From NCBI GenBank assembly GCA_026002975.1, contig BPGJ01000002.1, positions 124,001 to 188,000 of the forward strand: a DNA stretch of 64,000 nt, read 5' to 3'. The position numbers were made by a program, and so were the translations under genes. This document shows positions 34,931 to 45,078 of this stretch, piece after piece. This stretch comes from Acidimicrobiia bacterium. Its GTDB lineage: Bacteria; Actinomycetota; Acidimicrobiia; Spongiisociales; ZC4RG35. Under the pieces are notes generated by a model. It was not told where the DNA came from and ran no database searches. It saw nothing but the letters and a program-made list of their open reading frames with translations. Numbering within the stretch: the first letter of the stretch is position 1; each line of letters begins with the position of its first letter.

Positions 34931-35537
34931 GCCGGGTCACAGCCCGCTGTCCAGGAGGTGCAGTTGTGAGTTCCATCGATCGACGGGGGGGAAAGAAGCC
35001 AGCAGTGTCGCTCGCAATCCGGCAGCCCGCAGGATTGCCCAGCTCGACTGTCACGAAGGTTGTGCCAGCGGAGGTGGGTTGAGCTGCCTGTGCGCATCCG
35101 CCGGTTGGGGGCTCCAAGCGAGTGCATTCCGAGTTCAGGCATCGGCGATAGTACGCCCGGACCTCGTAAAGACGGTTGGGCTGGACGCCCTCAAGCGTTA
35201 CTTGTATTTTCTCCCACGAGCCGACCTGGTCGACGAGTTTGATCAGCCGCGGAAAAGAGTCGGGGTTTTGTGGGTGGGTGTAGATCTCAAGATGCGCGAG
35301 TAGATCGCTGTCATCGACAGAACCCTCGACCAGGACGACCATGTTCAACGTTCGGTTTCCAGGATGTTGAGTGAAGCCAGTCGAAGGGCTGCTGGAGCCG
35401 GATGACGATCTTGCAGATGAGACTGAGGTCGTAGGCTGTGAGCTTGGCGGATCCGAGCCGAAAGGCATTGTGCAAGCGACGCCAACCAGGATGATCGCCG
35501 TGAAAACCGCCCGAAGGCCAAGGCACCTAGGCTTCAT
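34824..35537 (-). CDS. lipoprotein, unknown function
   Basis: A 237-residue frame starting at ATG 35537, which overlaps the stop of the preceding membrane-protein gene (ATGA). The N terminus is a lipoprotein signal: hydrophobic A-V-F-T-A-I-I-L-V followed by the lipobox G-V-A-C. A Ser/Thr/Pro-rich linker follows and then a fibronectin-like or beta-rich domain (N-R-L-Y-E-V-R-A-Y-Y-R-R). The last ~70 residues are Arg/Pro-rich and overlap a pseudogene fragment in another frame, so the natural C terminus may have been lost and replaced. No family assigned. Confidence 0.55.
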   Translation of the reverse strand: MKPRCLGLRAVFTAIILVGVACTMPFGSDPPSSQPTTSVSSARSSSGSSSPSTGFTQHPGNRTLNMVVLVEGSVDDSDLLAHLEIYTHPQNPDSFPRLIKLVDQVGSWEKIQVTLEGVQPNRLYEVRAYYRRCLNSECTRLEPPTGGCAQAAQPTSAGTTFVTVELGNPAGCRIASDTAGFFPPRRSMELTTAPPGQRAVTRPRRRHPIGSPKRSGRRRIGRRMGAALGATTVRGRS

Positions 35538-35833
35538 TGCAATTGCTCGTGGGTGGCATGTTGGAGGACGCTTCGCGTAGTGGTTCGCCACGCCGACACC
35601 GTCTGCACCGTTAGCGCAGCGACTATCGCGATGCTGCCGCCGAGCAACCGGGCGAAGACCGGAAGCTCCGGCTGGACAACGGCCACCGCGAGCAATCCGG
35701 CAGCGATCATTACGTTCATTGCAATCCGGAACGGTGCACGTCCTGGCACAAAGGGTCCGCACGCACACTCGCGCTCTGGACCTACGGCTGAGACAACAGC
35801 GTATCCACCGAATAGGACCGCAGCCGACACCAC
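35534..35833 (-). CDS. membrane protein fragment, MauE/DoxX-like
   Basis: 99 residues with three hydrophobic helices and the motif E-C-A-C-G-P-F-V between the first and second, resembling the C-x-C-F-G segment of MauE/DoxX-like proteins, which support disulfide or methylamine-dehydrogenase maturation. The frame begins exactly where the 110-bp repeat ends (35833), so its own promoter and possibly an N-terminal helix were replaced. The stop overlaps the lipoprotein start. Probably a truncated gene still linked to the lipoprotein. Confidence 0.45.
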   Translation of the reverse strand: MVSAAVLFGGYAVVSAVGPERECACGPFVPGRAPFRIAMNVMIAAGLLAVAVVQPELPVFARLLGGSIAIVAALTVQTVSAWRTTTRSVLQHATHEQLQ

Positions 35834-35901
35834 TTTCGGGTCAGGAAGGCGATCAGGGCGAGGATCGCAAAGAACACCAACGACGCGATCAAGGTCCCCA
35901 C
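35782..35901 (-). CDS. 39-residue single-helix membrane protein (paralogue B)
   Basis: GTG 35901 with AGGAG upstream starts V-G-T-L-I-A-S-L and the same transmembrane helix as the copy at 33832-33978. After residue 23 the sequence diverges (W-C-R-L-R-S) and stops at 35782 inside the next frame. It may be a decayed copy or a true small protein. Confidence 0.4.
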   Translation of the reverse strand: MGTLIASLVFFAILALIAFLTRKWCRLRSYSVDTLLSQP

Positions 35902-35943
35902 TCCGTGACTCCTATCCCGGAATACGCTGACGACTCTAACCCG
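35834..35943. repeat. direct repeat, right copy (110 bp)
   Basis: Partner of 33911-34020 (about 90% identity). It ends at the boundary of the MauE-like fragment and lies about 60 bp before the coxL 5' region. Confidence 0.85.
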
Positions 35944-36007
35944 ATGGATTCTCGGCTGTCCCAGCACCCTGTAGGCGAACCCGGGGTGCAGTCACCCTCC
36001 CGGCCTC

Positions 36008-36013
36008 TACCAT
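36008..36013 (+). promoter_or_regulatory. -10 box TACCAT for the coxL-like gene
   Basis: TACCAT ends 9 nt before the ATG at 36023, with no Shine-Dalgarno. The matching box in the truncated copy near 30057 reads TAGCAT. Confidence 0.4.
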
Positions 36014-36022
36014 CCCCTGGCC

Positions 36023-38311
<2,289 letters not shown>

Positions 38312-38541
38312 CCGCTCGAAACGTATCGGCGTAAACCGGATCTCGCGGCGAAGGCGGGGGGCAGGACTTTTCCAGGAGGCTCCGAATACGGTGAGGCGAT
38401 CCTGTGTGGCCTGACGACACTTGGGCGGTCAGCGAGACGCCGAGTGAAGGAGGCCACAGATCCAGGATCAGCATAACGGGTTGGGTCGGTTCTCCCCGGA
38501 CTCCCCTGTCTCAGGCTGCTGGAGAAAGCAACGGTAACGCC
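38312..38541. other. intergenic stretch, no gene seen
   Basis: Between the coxL-like gene and the amidase promoter I see no supported gene. No terminator with a U-tract is visible. Confidence 0.4.
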
Positions 38542-38570
38542 TTGACGTCTCTCTCTCTCTCTCATATAGG
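38542..38570 (+). promoter_or_regulatory. sigma-70-type promoter TTGACG-N17-TATAGG before the amidase
   Basis: TTGACG (38542-38547) and TATAGG (38565-38570) are spaced by exactly 17 nt. The spacer is a TC dinucleotide tract and the -10 is followed by a second CTCATATAGG copy. The ATG is at 38623. This is the most canonical promoter in the window, unlike the leaderless boxes of the core genes. Confidence 0.6.
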
Positions 38571-38622
38571 CTCATATAGGGAGATGAGGACCACTGGGAG
38601 TTGCTTATAAGGGGTAAGCAGC

Positions 38623-39789
38623 ATGGGTAGGCCGAGGGCAATCCGTCGAAGGCCTACGTGGGAGAGAATTAGGCCGTTTCGATCCCGGCCGTGCTCGTGG
38701 TTCTTGATTGCCACCGCGTTGTCCCTGAGTTTCCTCGTCCCAATCGGCACCGCGTTCGCAGGGACCACATACTGGCCATCACCCTGGAATGGTATCAAGG
38801 TGTATCTCTCTCCCGCGAAGCACAGCCCGGACAACACCGGTTGCGACAGTTTCAGCGAGAACACCGAGGCTCGGGACAACGCTCTGAAGGCGAAAGATTG
38901 GCTCTACTCCTACAACTACGCAGTGCGAGTGGGAGATGGCGACTACACCCAGAACACCAGCGATTCGAATAACTGGGGTTCCGATGTTCACATCCCGATC
39001 CACTCGAACGCCGGGACTTGGGACTGCACCTCTCCCTACGACTACTCCAATGGTGGCACCTGGACGATGTACGCCAGCACGAATGGAAGGAAGTTGGCCA
39101 CGAAGATCCTCTATCGAATGGACGGCGAGAGTCCCGGCACCAACGACAGGGTTGGAACCGACGTGGAGCTTTCGGGAAAACACCTCTACGAGCTCCGCTA
39201 CACCAACGCCGTGGCCGCGTACGTTGAGGCGGCGTTCCACACGTTCGGCCCGGATGAGGACTGGCTGCGGCTCAACTCGACGGTGGGCACTCTCGTTGCC
39301 AGAGGCATCGATGACTACTTTGGCAATCCTCGCTGCGGCGTCAGTGTCACCTGCATCCAGAGTATCGGTGATCCTGTCGCCCGGAGTGTCGGCGCTACTG
39401 CGAAGGTTGCCGATGCTGCACCGAGGGGTCGCCTAGCCACGACATCTCCGAGGAATGAGCTCGGCTCAGCTCCCGATCTCGACGAAGCACTCGAGGAACT
39501 TCTGGTGCGGGAGTTTGGCCTCTCCCCCTCGATGCTGCAGACTGCCGAGCTGGCCGGCGATGGTACGGCGGTGGTGGACTTCTCCGCCGTACTGCCAGAG
39601 GTGATCCCCAATGCCTCCACGTCTGCCGGGTCCGCCTCGCTGCTCGGCTCTCTCAACGCCACGGTCTTCCAATTTCCCGAGGTAGAGCGGGTGATCTACT
39701 CGCTGGATGGTGACTGCGAGGCGTTCTGGGGCTGGCTCCAGTCAGCCTGTGACCCGGTGGAGCGGCAAGATTGGGAAGGACGCAAATAG
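38623..39789 (+). CDS. secreted N-acetylmuramoyl-L-alanine amidase with a C-terminal GerMN fragment
   Basis: A 388-residue protein with a signal peptide (cleavage near F-A-G at about 46). Amidase_3 domain: zinc ligands in S-P-A-K-H near 63-67, S-E-N-T-E-A near 78-83 and H-I-P-I-H-S-N-A near 124-131; the catalytic Glu is in Y-V-E-A-A-F-H-T near 200-207. The C-terminal ~70 residues are part of a GerMN domain, encoded by a 209-bp block that is nearly identical to the next gene (40318-40526). The amidase cuts the peptide from peptidoglycan. The GerMN part looks added by duplication and lacks the upstream half of that domain. Confidence 0.82.
   Translation: MGRPRAIRRRPTWERIRPFRSRPCSWFLIATALSLSFLVPIGTAFAGTTYWPSPWNGIKVYLSPAKHSPDNTGCDSFSENTEARDNALKAKDWLYSYNYAVRVGDGDYTQNTSDSNNWGSDVHIPIHSNAGTWDCTSPYDYSNGGTWTMYASTNGRKLATKILYRMDGESPGTNDRVGTDVELSGKHLYELRYTNAVAAYVEAAFHTFGPDEDWLRLNSTVGTLVARGIDDYFGNPRCGVSVTCIQSIGDPVARSVGATAKVADAAPRGRLATTSPRNELGSAPDLDEALEELLVREFGLSPSMLQTAELAGDGTAVVDFSAVLPEVIPNASTSAGSASLLGSLNATVFQFPEVERVIYSLDGDCEAFWGWLQSACDPVERQDWEGRK
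39568..39776. repeat. 209-bp direct repeat, first copy
   Basis: Matches 40318-40526 with three mismatches; offset 750 bp, same strand and same reading frame use. It encodes V-V-D-F-S-A-V-L-P-E through E-R-Q-D-W-E of a GerMN domain. Confidence 0.95.
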
Positions 39790-39858
39790 GATGGTTGGGA
39801 CCAGGGGTGCGTTCCTCGCTCTCCGGAACGCCTCTGTTACCCATCGTTTGCGGAAGAA

Positions 39859-40932
39859 ATGTCTGTGAGCCGAACTCTACAGGTCTATCTGATTGTGTTC
39901 GCAGCGCTGGTTGTCGCCTGCGCTGCCCAGGAAGGTGTGAGCCGACCTCCCGACGTTCAGACGCCAGGCAGCAGGTCCGGTTTCACTACTTCCCCAAGCA
40001 CCGCCGAGTCTCCGATGACGACCGGAGTCGAACCATCGGAATTACCGGAACCGTCCGAGCGACAGTGTCCGATTCTCTACGTGGGATCTGACGTTGAGCC
40101 TCCAATCGTTCTGGTGTTCTTTGGCTGCGAGTCGACCCCTGAACCCGACCGGCCCGTGGCGGCGGCTCGTTCCATCCCTCGAGAAGAGCCCCTCAGAGGC
40201 GCCTTGAGGCATCTGCTGGGTGGTCCAACCGAAGAGGAAGAGGGTGTCGGTCTCTCCTCTTGGTTCTCTCAACAGACCTCCAACCTCCTTCTCAGCGCTA
40301 CGTTGGAAGACGCCACTGCGGTGGTGGACTTCTCCGCTGCACTGCCAGAGGTGATCCCCAATGCCTCCACGTCCGCCGGGTCCGCCTCGCTGCTCGGCTC
40401 TCTCAACGCCACGGTCTTCCAATTTCCCGAGGTAGAGCGGGTGATCTACTCGCTGGATGGTGACTGCGAGGCGTTCTGGGGCTGGCTCCAGTCAGCCTGT
40501 GACCCGGTGGAGCGGCAAGATTGGGAGCGCACCTTCGCGAAGGATCGAGTCGAGACCGAGGTGCTCGAGCTAGTGAGCACCTTTATAAGCCTGCGGATCC
40601 AGGGTAGAGGCGCTGAGGCCCTCCTATCACCAGAAGGGCGGACCGCTTTCGCAGCCGCGGGCGCTTCCGGAAGCGGAGAGCTCGCCGGCCTTCTCTACGA
40701 AAGGAACGGAAACCCGTACGCGGCAGGACGGGTCGTGACGATCCATGCCATCGAGACAGCAAACGAGCCAGAGACTTCTCAGTGGGAAGTCGGGATCGAA
40801 CTAGAGATGGTGGGTGAATCCATGTTTCACCGGGAGACCCTTGTCGTGGCGCCGGACCCCGAATCAGGCGATCTTCTCATACAAGGAGGAAGACTGAACC
40901 ATCCGGGGATAGGTGGAGGCTCTGACCCCTGA
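39859..40932 (+). CDS. GerMN domain lipoprotein
   Basis: A 357-residue lipoprotein: signal with lipobox V-V-A-C near 18-21, a Ser/Pro-rich linker, then a GerMN domain (about 75-225; R-G-A-L-R-H-L-L-G-G-P-T, T-A-V-V-D-F-S, L-L-G-S-L-N-A-T-V-F-Q-F-P-E-V) and a C-terminal domain of about 130 residues without a clear match. GerMN domains occur in GerM and in actinobacterial LpqB-like lipoproteins that work with sensor kinases or the cell wall. The neighbouring amidase suggests a peptidoglycan role. The 209-bp block 40318-40526 is shared with the amidase gene. Confidence 0.8.
   Translation: MSVSRTLQVYLIVFAALVVACAAQEGVSRPPDVQTPGSRSGFTTSPSTAESPMTTGVEPSELPEPSERQCPILYVGSDVEPPIVLVFFGCESTPEPDRPVAAARSIPREEPLRGALRHLLGGPTEEEEGVGLSSWFSQQTSNLLLSATLEDATAVVDFSAALPEVIPNASTSAGSASLLGSLNATVFQFPEVERVIYSLDGDCEAFWGWLQSACDPVERQDWERTFAKDRVETEVLELVSTFISLRIQGRGAEALLSPEGRTAFAAAGASGSGELAGLLYERNGNPYAAGRVVTIHAIETANEPETSQWEVGIELEMVGESMFHRETLVVAPDPESGDLLIQGGRLNHPGIGGGSDP
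40318..40526. repeat. 209-bp direct repeat, second copy
   Basis: Second copy of the block at 39568-39776. Here it sits in the middle of a complete GerMN domain, so this is probably the donor. Confidence 0.95.
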
Positions 40933-41021
40933 GAGGCTGGAGCCATTTTTGCACGGGTGATCCCGCCCGCCGTTGAAAGCGGGGCTTCCGAAGCTCGCGG
41001 AGTGAATCTCGCCCCCAAAAG

Positions 41022-41037
41022 ACACAAAAGTTTGTGT
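41022..41037. promoter_or_regulatory. operator-like inverted repeat before marR
   Basis: ACACAAA-AG-TTTGTGT is a perfect 7+7 inverted repeat directly upstream of the -10 box TACAAT. Suited to autoregulation by the MarR-type protein. Confidence 0.55.
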
Positions 41038-41043
41038 GTGTCA

Positions 41044-41049
41044 TACAAT
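41044..41049 (+). promoter_or_regulatory. -10 box TACAAT for leaderless marR
   Basis: TACAAT ends 9 nt before the GTG at 41059 and no ribosome site lies between, so the transcript should begin at the start codon. Confidence 0.55.
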
Positions 41050-41058
41050 TAGCCGCCC

Positions 41059-41496
41059 GTGGAGTACCTGGACCGCATCGAGGATGCCCTGCTCCGGGTG
41101 GTCAAGGCGACCGCCCGTAGGGCGAAGGCGGCGGTTCGTCGAGTCGCCCCCGATCTCGAGCCGGCGGCCTACGGGCTCCTCTACCGACTGGCCGAGGACG
41201 GACCGATCAGGGTGACCGAACTGGCCGACCGGTTGGGGATCGACGCCTCCACCGCCAGCCGGCACGTCAGCCGATTGGAGAAGACCCAGATGGTCGAGCG
41301 TCGACCCGACCCTTCCGACGCCCGCGCCGTCCTCGTCGACCTCACACAGACGGGGCGTTCAGTGTTCGAGGCGCTCAAGCATCGAAGGCGCGCCGGCTTG
41401 GAGGCGATGCTGTCCGACTGGTCCGCCGACGACCTGGCCAAGCTGGCAGAACTATTGGAGCGGCTCGCCGAAGGGCTCGCCGGGGAGGAAGAATGA
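41059..41496 (+). CDS. MarR family transcriptional regulator
   Basis: A 145-residue winged-helix protein: V-T-E-L-A-D-R-L-G-I near 52-61, recognition helix D-A-S-T-A-S-R-H-V near 62-70, and wing R-R-P-D-P-S-D-A-R-A near 81-90 (the MarR D-x-R wing). It overlaps the ATPase gene by 4 nt (ATGA), so it probably controls the exporter that follows, as in many drug-efflux operons. An inverted repeat and a leaderless-type promoter precede it. Confidence 0.88.
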   Translation: MEYLDRIEDALLRVVKATARRAKAAVRRVAPDLEPAAYGLLYRLAEDGPIRVTELADRLGIDASTASRHVSRLEKTQMVERRPDPSDARAVLVDLTQTGRSVFEALKHRRRAGLEAMLSDWSADDLAKLAELLERLAEGLAGEEE

Positions 41497-42467
41497 GTGC
41501 CGTCGTCGTCGAGGGCCTCGAGAAACGGTACGGACCGGTGGAAGCCGTCGGGGGGATCGACTTCGAGGTTCGCTCCGGTGAGATCTTCGGTTTCCTCGGA
41601 CCCAACGGTGCCGGCAAGACCACCACCATCAAGATCCTGTGCACCCTCGCCCTCCCCTCGGCGGGAAGGGCCGAGGTGGCCGGCTTCGACGTGACGACCC
41701 ACCCGAGGGAAGTCCGGGCCAGGATCGGCCTGGTGTTCCAGGACCAGACCCTCGACGGTCAGCTCACCGCCGCCGAAAACCTCCGGTTCCACGCCGCCCT
41801 CTACGGAGTCCCCCGCCACGAAGCAGAACGAAGGATCACCCAGATGCTGGAGCTGGTCGGACTCTCCGACCGGGCCGACGACCTGGTCTCCACCTTCTCC
41901 GGAGGGATGGCCCGCCGCTTGGAGATCGCCCGGGGGCTTCTCCACGTCCCCCAGGTGCTGTTCCTCGACGAACCCACCGTCGGTCTCGACCCTCAAACCA
42001 GGCGTCGCATATGGGAGGACATTCGACGGCTACGGGACGAGATGGGGGTCACCGTCTTCCTCACCACCCACTACATGGACGAGGCCGAGGTTTGCGATCG
42101 GATCGCCATCATCGACCACGGTCGGATCGTCGCCCTCGACACCCCCGGTGCCCTCAAGCAGAAGGTGGGAAGCGACCGGGTCGAGTTGCGGACCGCCGAC
42201 AATGCCGCAGCTCTGGGGGCCCTCCGCCGGATGGGAATGGCCGCCGAGGCCACGTCCGAGGCGGTGGTGGTGTGGGTTCCGGACGCCGAGGCGGCGGTCG
42301 CCCGCCTGGTGGGAGCGGTGGGTGTACCGGTGACTTTCGTCCGGGTCGCCAAACCCACCCTCGACGACGTCTTCCTGCATTTCACCGGACGCGAACTCCG
42401 CGACGAACCCGACCAGTCGGCCGGGTCGCGCCGCTTCATGGCCATGATGGCGAGGAGACGACGATGA
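41493..42467 (+). CDS. ABC transporter ATP-binding protein (daunorubicin-resistance DrrA type)
   Basis: A 324-residue ATPase: Walker A G-P-N-G-A-G-K-T at 36-43, F-Q-D-Q-T-L-D Q-loop, signature F-S-G-G-M-A-R-R near 134-141, Walker B L-F-L-D-E-P-T-V-G-L-D, H-loop T-T-H-Y-M-D-E-A, and a ~90-residue C-terminal domain typical of DrrA. With the permease that overlaps its stop (ATGA) it forms a DrrAB-type exporter. The substrate is unknown; regulation by the upstream MarR protein suggests a toxic small molecule. Confidence 0.9.
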   Translation: MSAVVVEGLEKRYGPVEAVGGIDFEVRSGEIFGFLGPNGAGKTTTIKILCTLALPSAGRAEVAGFDVTTHPREVRARIGLVFQDQTLDGQLTAAENLRFHAALYGVPRHEAERRITQMLELVGLSDRADDLVSTFSGGMARRLEIARGLLHVPQVLFLDEPTVGLDPQTRRRIWEDIRRLRDEMGVTVFLTTHYMDEAEVCDRIAIIDHGRIVALDTPGALKQKVGSDRVELRTADNAAALGALRRMGMAAEATSEAVVVWVPDAEAAVARLVGAVGVPVTFVRVAKPTLDDVFLHFTGRELRDEPDQSAGSRRFMAMMARRRR

Positions 42468-43300
42468 CCACCACGCCTACCGCCCTCCGCCACAGCGTCG
42501 ACCTGGCGGCCGTGTACATCGTGTGGCAGCGCGAGTTGATCCGGTTCCTCCGCACCAAGACCCGGATCGTCACCGGGCTGGTTCAACCCATCCTCTTCCT
42601 CTTCGTTCTCGGGGTGGGACTGACACCCCTGGTGGGCACGGCCGGCAATCTCGACTTCACCAAGTTCGTGTTCCCCGGAGTGGTGGCGATGAGCGTCCTC
42701 ACCACGGCCATCTTCAGTGCCGTCTCCATCGTCTGGGACCGAGAGTTCGGGTTCCTCCGGGAGATGCTGGTGGCTCCCGTCCGAAGGGGAGCCATTATCA
42801 CCGGCAAGGCTCTGGGCGGAACCACGGTCGCCACCATCCAGGGGGCCATCATGCTGGTTTTCGCCCCGGCGGTCGGTCTCCGGATCACCCCTCGGTTGGT
42901 GTTGGAGGTCTTGGCCGCCTCGGCCCTGATGGCCTTCGGGTTGACCGGCTTCGGGATCTTCGTGGCCAGCCGGGTGGCACGGATGGAGAGCTTCCAGATG
43001 GTGATGCAGTTCCTCCTCTTCCCGATGTTGTTCCTGTCGGGCGCCCTCTTCCCCCTGGAGGGTCTACCGGGTTGGCTGGCCTTCCTCACTCGCCTGAACC
43101 CGGTCACCTATGCGGTCGATCCGATCCGGCGGGTCGTGCTCGCCGGTCAAGGGCTGGCGCCCGAGGCGTTCTCCAGATTCGGGTCGGGGGTGTCGCTCTT
43201 CGGACGCACCTTGGACATCGGCTGGGAGCTGGCCATCACCTTCGCCTTCGGTGCGACGTTCCTCGTGGCCTCGATCCGAGCCTTCGGTCGGTTGGAGTGA
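42464..43300 (+). CDS. ABC-2 type permease (DrrB type)
   Basis: A 278-residue membrane protein with six helices: V-W-Q-R-E-L-I-R-F-L-R-T-K near 20-32, V-Q-P-I-L-F-L-F-V-L-G near 40-50, F-P-G-V-V-A-M near 69-75, R-E-F-G-F-L-R-E-M-L-V-A-P near 93-105 and L-F-L-S-G-A-L-F-P-L near 188-197, all typical of DrrB. It partners the ATPase upstream. The 3' end is overlapped on the other strand by a possible small gene (43147-43377). Confidence 0.9.
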   Translation: MTTTPTALRHSVDLAAVYIVWQRELIRFLRTKTRIVTGLVQPILFLFVLGVGLTPLVGTAGNLDFTKFVFPGVVAMSVLTTAIFSAVSIVWDREFGFLREMLVAPVRRGAIITGKALGGTTVATIQGAIMLVFAPAVGLRITPRLVLEVLAASALMAFGLTGFGIFVASRVARMESFQMVMQFLLFPMLFLSGALFPLEGLPGWLAFLTRLNPVTYAVDPIRRVVLAGQGLAPEAFSRFGSGVSLFGRTLDIGWELAITFAFGATFLVASIRAFGRLE

Positions 43301-43377
43301 GGTACCGGCTCTTCGATCGGGGTCTCGACCGGCTCGGGCTCCACCTCGATGATCCTCAAAGGCCTGCCGATCCTCAT
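43147..43377 (-). CDS. possible small acidic/basic protein coupled to the 43374-44243 gene
   Basis: ATG 43377 overlaps the stop of the preceding gene (ATGA). The peptide begins M-R-I-G-R-P-L-R-I-I-E-V-E-P-E-P-V, a pattern of short actinobacterial proteins with an E-V-E-P core. The frame runs 76 codons but two thirds of it is antisense to the permease, so the downstream part may not be the true protein. Coupling and N-terminal pattern support it; length is uncertain. Confidence 0.4.
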   Translation of the reverse strand: MRIGRPLRIIEVEPEPVETPIEEPVPHSNRPKARIEATRNVAPKAKVMASSQPMSKVRPKSDTPDPNLENASGASP

Positions 43378-44243
43378 GCTCTCACCTCCGTCCTCTCGTG
43401 GATCCGCACCCCCGGATAGCGTCTCCTGATCGCAGGGGCCAACTCGGCGGGCACCCACAACTCGAGGATCTCCGCCCGGGCCGCCCGGTAGCCCTCCTCG
43501 TGTTCTATCACCCGGCCTGAGAGCGCGACCTTCCCGATTATCGGAGTCCTCCAGGCGTTCCATCGATCCTTGGTGGCGTAGATGCCGCATCCGCACAACC
43601 ATCCCGGCACCGGCGTGCACCCCAAGTTGCACTCGGCTTCCAGGGTCGGCCTGGGCCAAGGAACCCGCACCCCGTGGAGCGTGCCGTCCCGCCACATCCA
43701 TCCCCGCCATCCGACAGGCGCCTCCGGCGACCAGAACGCCTCGGTCGGCTCCGGATCGACCTCCTCGTCGACCCCGATGTGCCAGCCGGTCCGCACCGTC
43801 CTATCAGGGGTCCCCGGCCGGATTCTCTCCAATGCCCACTCCCCGCCGAACAGCGCGATCGCCAATACCCCGAGGACCAGGCTGGCATGGGCGAGCATCT
43901 CGAGCCCCGACTCCGCCAGGGTCGGGGCCTCCGCCACCTCCCAGCCCACCGCGATGCTGCTCACGTAGGCGCCGAGCAGCATCGGCCACTCGGCGATCTG
44001 GTCGAGTCGGTGGGACGAAACTCGGGCGGCCCGCAGCAGGGGCCGGATGAAGAGCCACCACACGACGAGGCCCATGAGCAAACCCGGGAACCAGAGCATC
44101 CCGAAGCCCGCTACCAGGCCGATCTCGGTGAGGGCGGCCAGCCAGCGCAGCCCGCCTTCGACCGTTCCACCCCCGACCCAGATGAGCGCCGCGGCGACGA
44201 GGGCAACGCGGAAGAGACAAACGGCGACGAGCTTCGCCCTCAT
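43374..44243 (-). CDS. membrane protein with Cys-rich C-terminal domain, unknown function
   Basis: 289 residues: about four hydrophobic helices in the first 140, then a soluble domain with C-N-L-G-C, P-G-W-L-C-G-C-G-I-Y-A and V-A-L-S-G-R-V-I-E-H-E-E-G-Y-R-A near 205-255. The C-G-C-G-I-Y-A ... G-x-V-x-E-H-x-x-G-Y-R-A pattern occurs in many actinobacterial hypotheticals; its role is unknown and metal binding is possible. The stop overlaps the start of a small frame. Confidence 0.6.
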   Translation of the reverse strand: MRAKLVAVCLFRVALVAAALIWVGGGTVEGGLRWLAALTEIGLVAGFGMLWFPGLLMGLVVWWLFIRPLLRAARVSSHRLDQIAEWPMLLGAYVSSIAVGWEVAEAPTLAESGLEMLAHASLVLGVLAIALFGGEWALERIRPGTPDRTVRTGWHIGVDEEVDPEPTEAFWSPEAPVGWRGWMWRDGTLHGVRVPWPRPTLEAECNLGCTPVPGWLCGCGIYATKDRWNAWRTPIIGKVALSGRVIEHEEGYRAARAEILELWVPAELAPAIRRRYPGVRIHERTEVRA

Positions 44244-44280
44244 CGCCTCCCAAACCTACACCAACCGGGAGGCCGAGGGG

Positions 44281-45078
44281 TCAGGGGTCGAGCGGGTACA
44301 CCCTCGGCTGGGGCTCGTACTCGTCCATCGAGACCTCTTCCGGCGAGACGACGACTCCGAGCTGCCTCCTCAACCACACCAGGTCGAACGGGCGGCCGTC
44401 CTGGTCGTACAGGACCACCCCATCCAACGGCCGGCCCTGCGGATCGGAAGCCTCCAGGTTCTCCGGTAGCAGCCCCAACAGGTACTCCCTCTCGTGCACG
44501 GCGGCCCGACTCGCCGTGTACACAGCCCAGTGCTCCGTGTAGAGCCCATAGGGAGCGGCCGACAGCACCAGCACAGCCACCAGCGCCCCGACTATCCGCT
44601 CCATGGCTCGCCAGCCTCGATCTCCGTCGTCGGCTAGCTGAGCGAGCCGGTAAGAGAGCCACGTGGCGAGTACCACAGCCATCACCCCCCACAGCGGGTT
44701 GTTGCCCAGGCGGGGGATGGGAAACGGGTCGAACACCGGGTCGGAACCCAGGATCGCCAACCCAGCCATCGCCAACCATCCTCGGATCCCCACCCACACC
44801 GGACGGGCGGCCAACCACCTGTTCCTGATCTCTGCGCCGACCCGCCTAAGGCGCCGGTCGATCCTGGAACCGGAGTAGAAACCGGCTGTGGCCCGGAGCT
44901 CGTCGACGAACTCCTCCGGGGACCCCAGTATCTGGCTCGGGTCGGCCGGATCGAGCTCGGCGAGGTGGGCTTCGAGGTCGGCCAGCACCTCCTCTCTCTC
45001 CTGGTAGTCGAGGTCGGCCAACAGGGAACGCACCTTGGCCAGGTAGTTCTGGACCGAAGTCTCCCGAGTAGTGGTCAT
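44281..45078 (-). CDS. HAAS/DUF1700-type membrane protein
   Basis: A 265-residue protein. Residues about 9-75 look like the HAAS signalling domain: a helical N terminus (Y-L-A-K-V-R-S-L-L-A-D-L, then R-E-E-V-L-A-D-L-E-A-H) and S-P-E-E-F-V-D-E-L-R-A-T. Three or four transmembrane helices follow (about 110-195), and a C-terminal soluble tail. Such proteins are almost always encoded right after a PadR regulator, as here (4-nt overlap); they are thought to be membrane targets or partners of that regulator. Confidence 0.78.
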   Translation of the reverse strand: MTTTRETSVQNYLAKVRSLLADLDYQEREEVLADLEAHLAELDPADPSQILGSPEEFVDELRATAGFYSGSRIDRRLRRVGAEIRNRWLAARPVWVGIRGWLAMAGLAILGSDPVFDPFPIPRLGNNPLWGVMAVVLATWLSYRLAQLADDGDRGWRAMERIVGALVAVLVLSAAPYGLYTEHWAVYTASRAAVHEREYLLGLLPENLEASDPQGRPLDGVVLYDQDGRPFDLVWLRRQLGVVVSPEEVSMDEYEPQPRVYPLDP

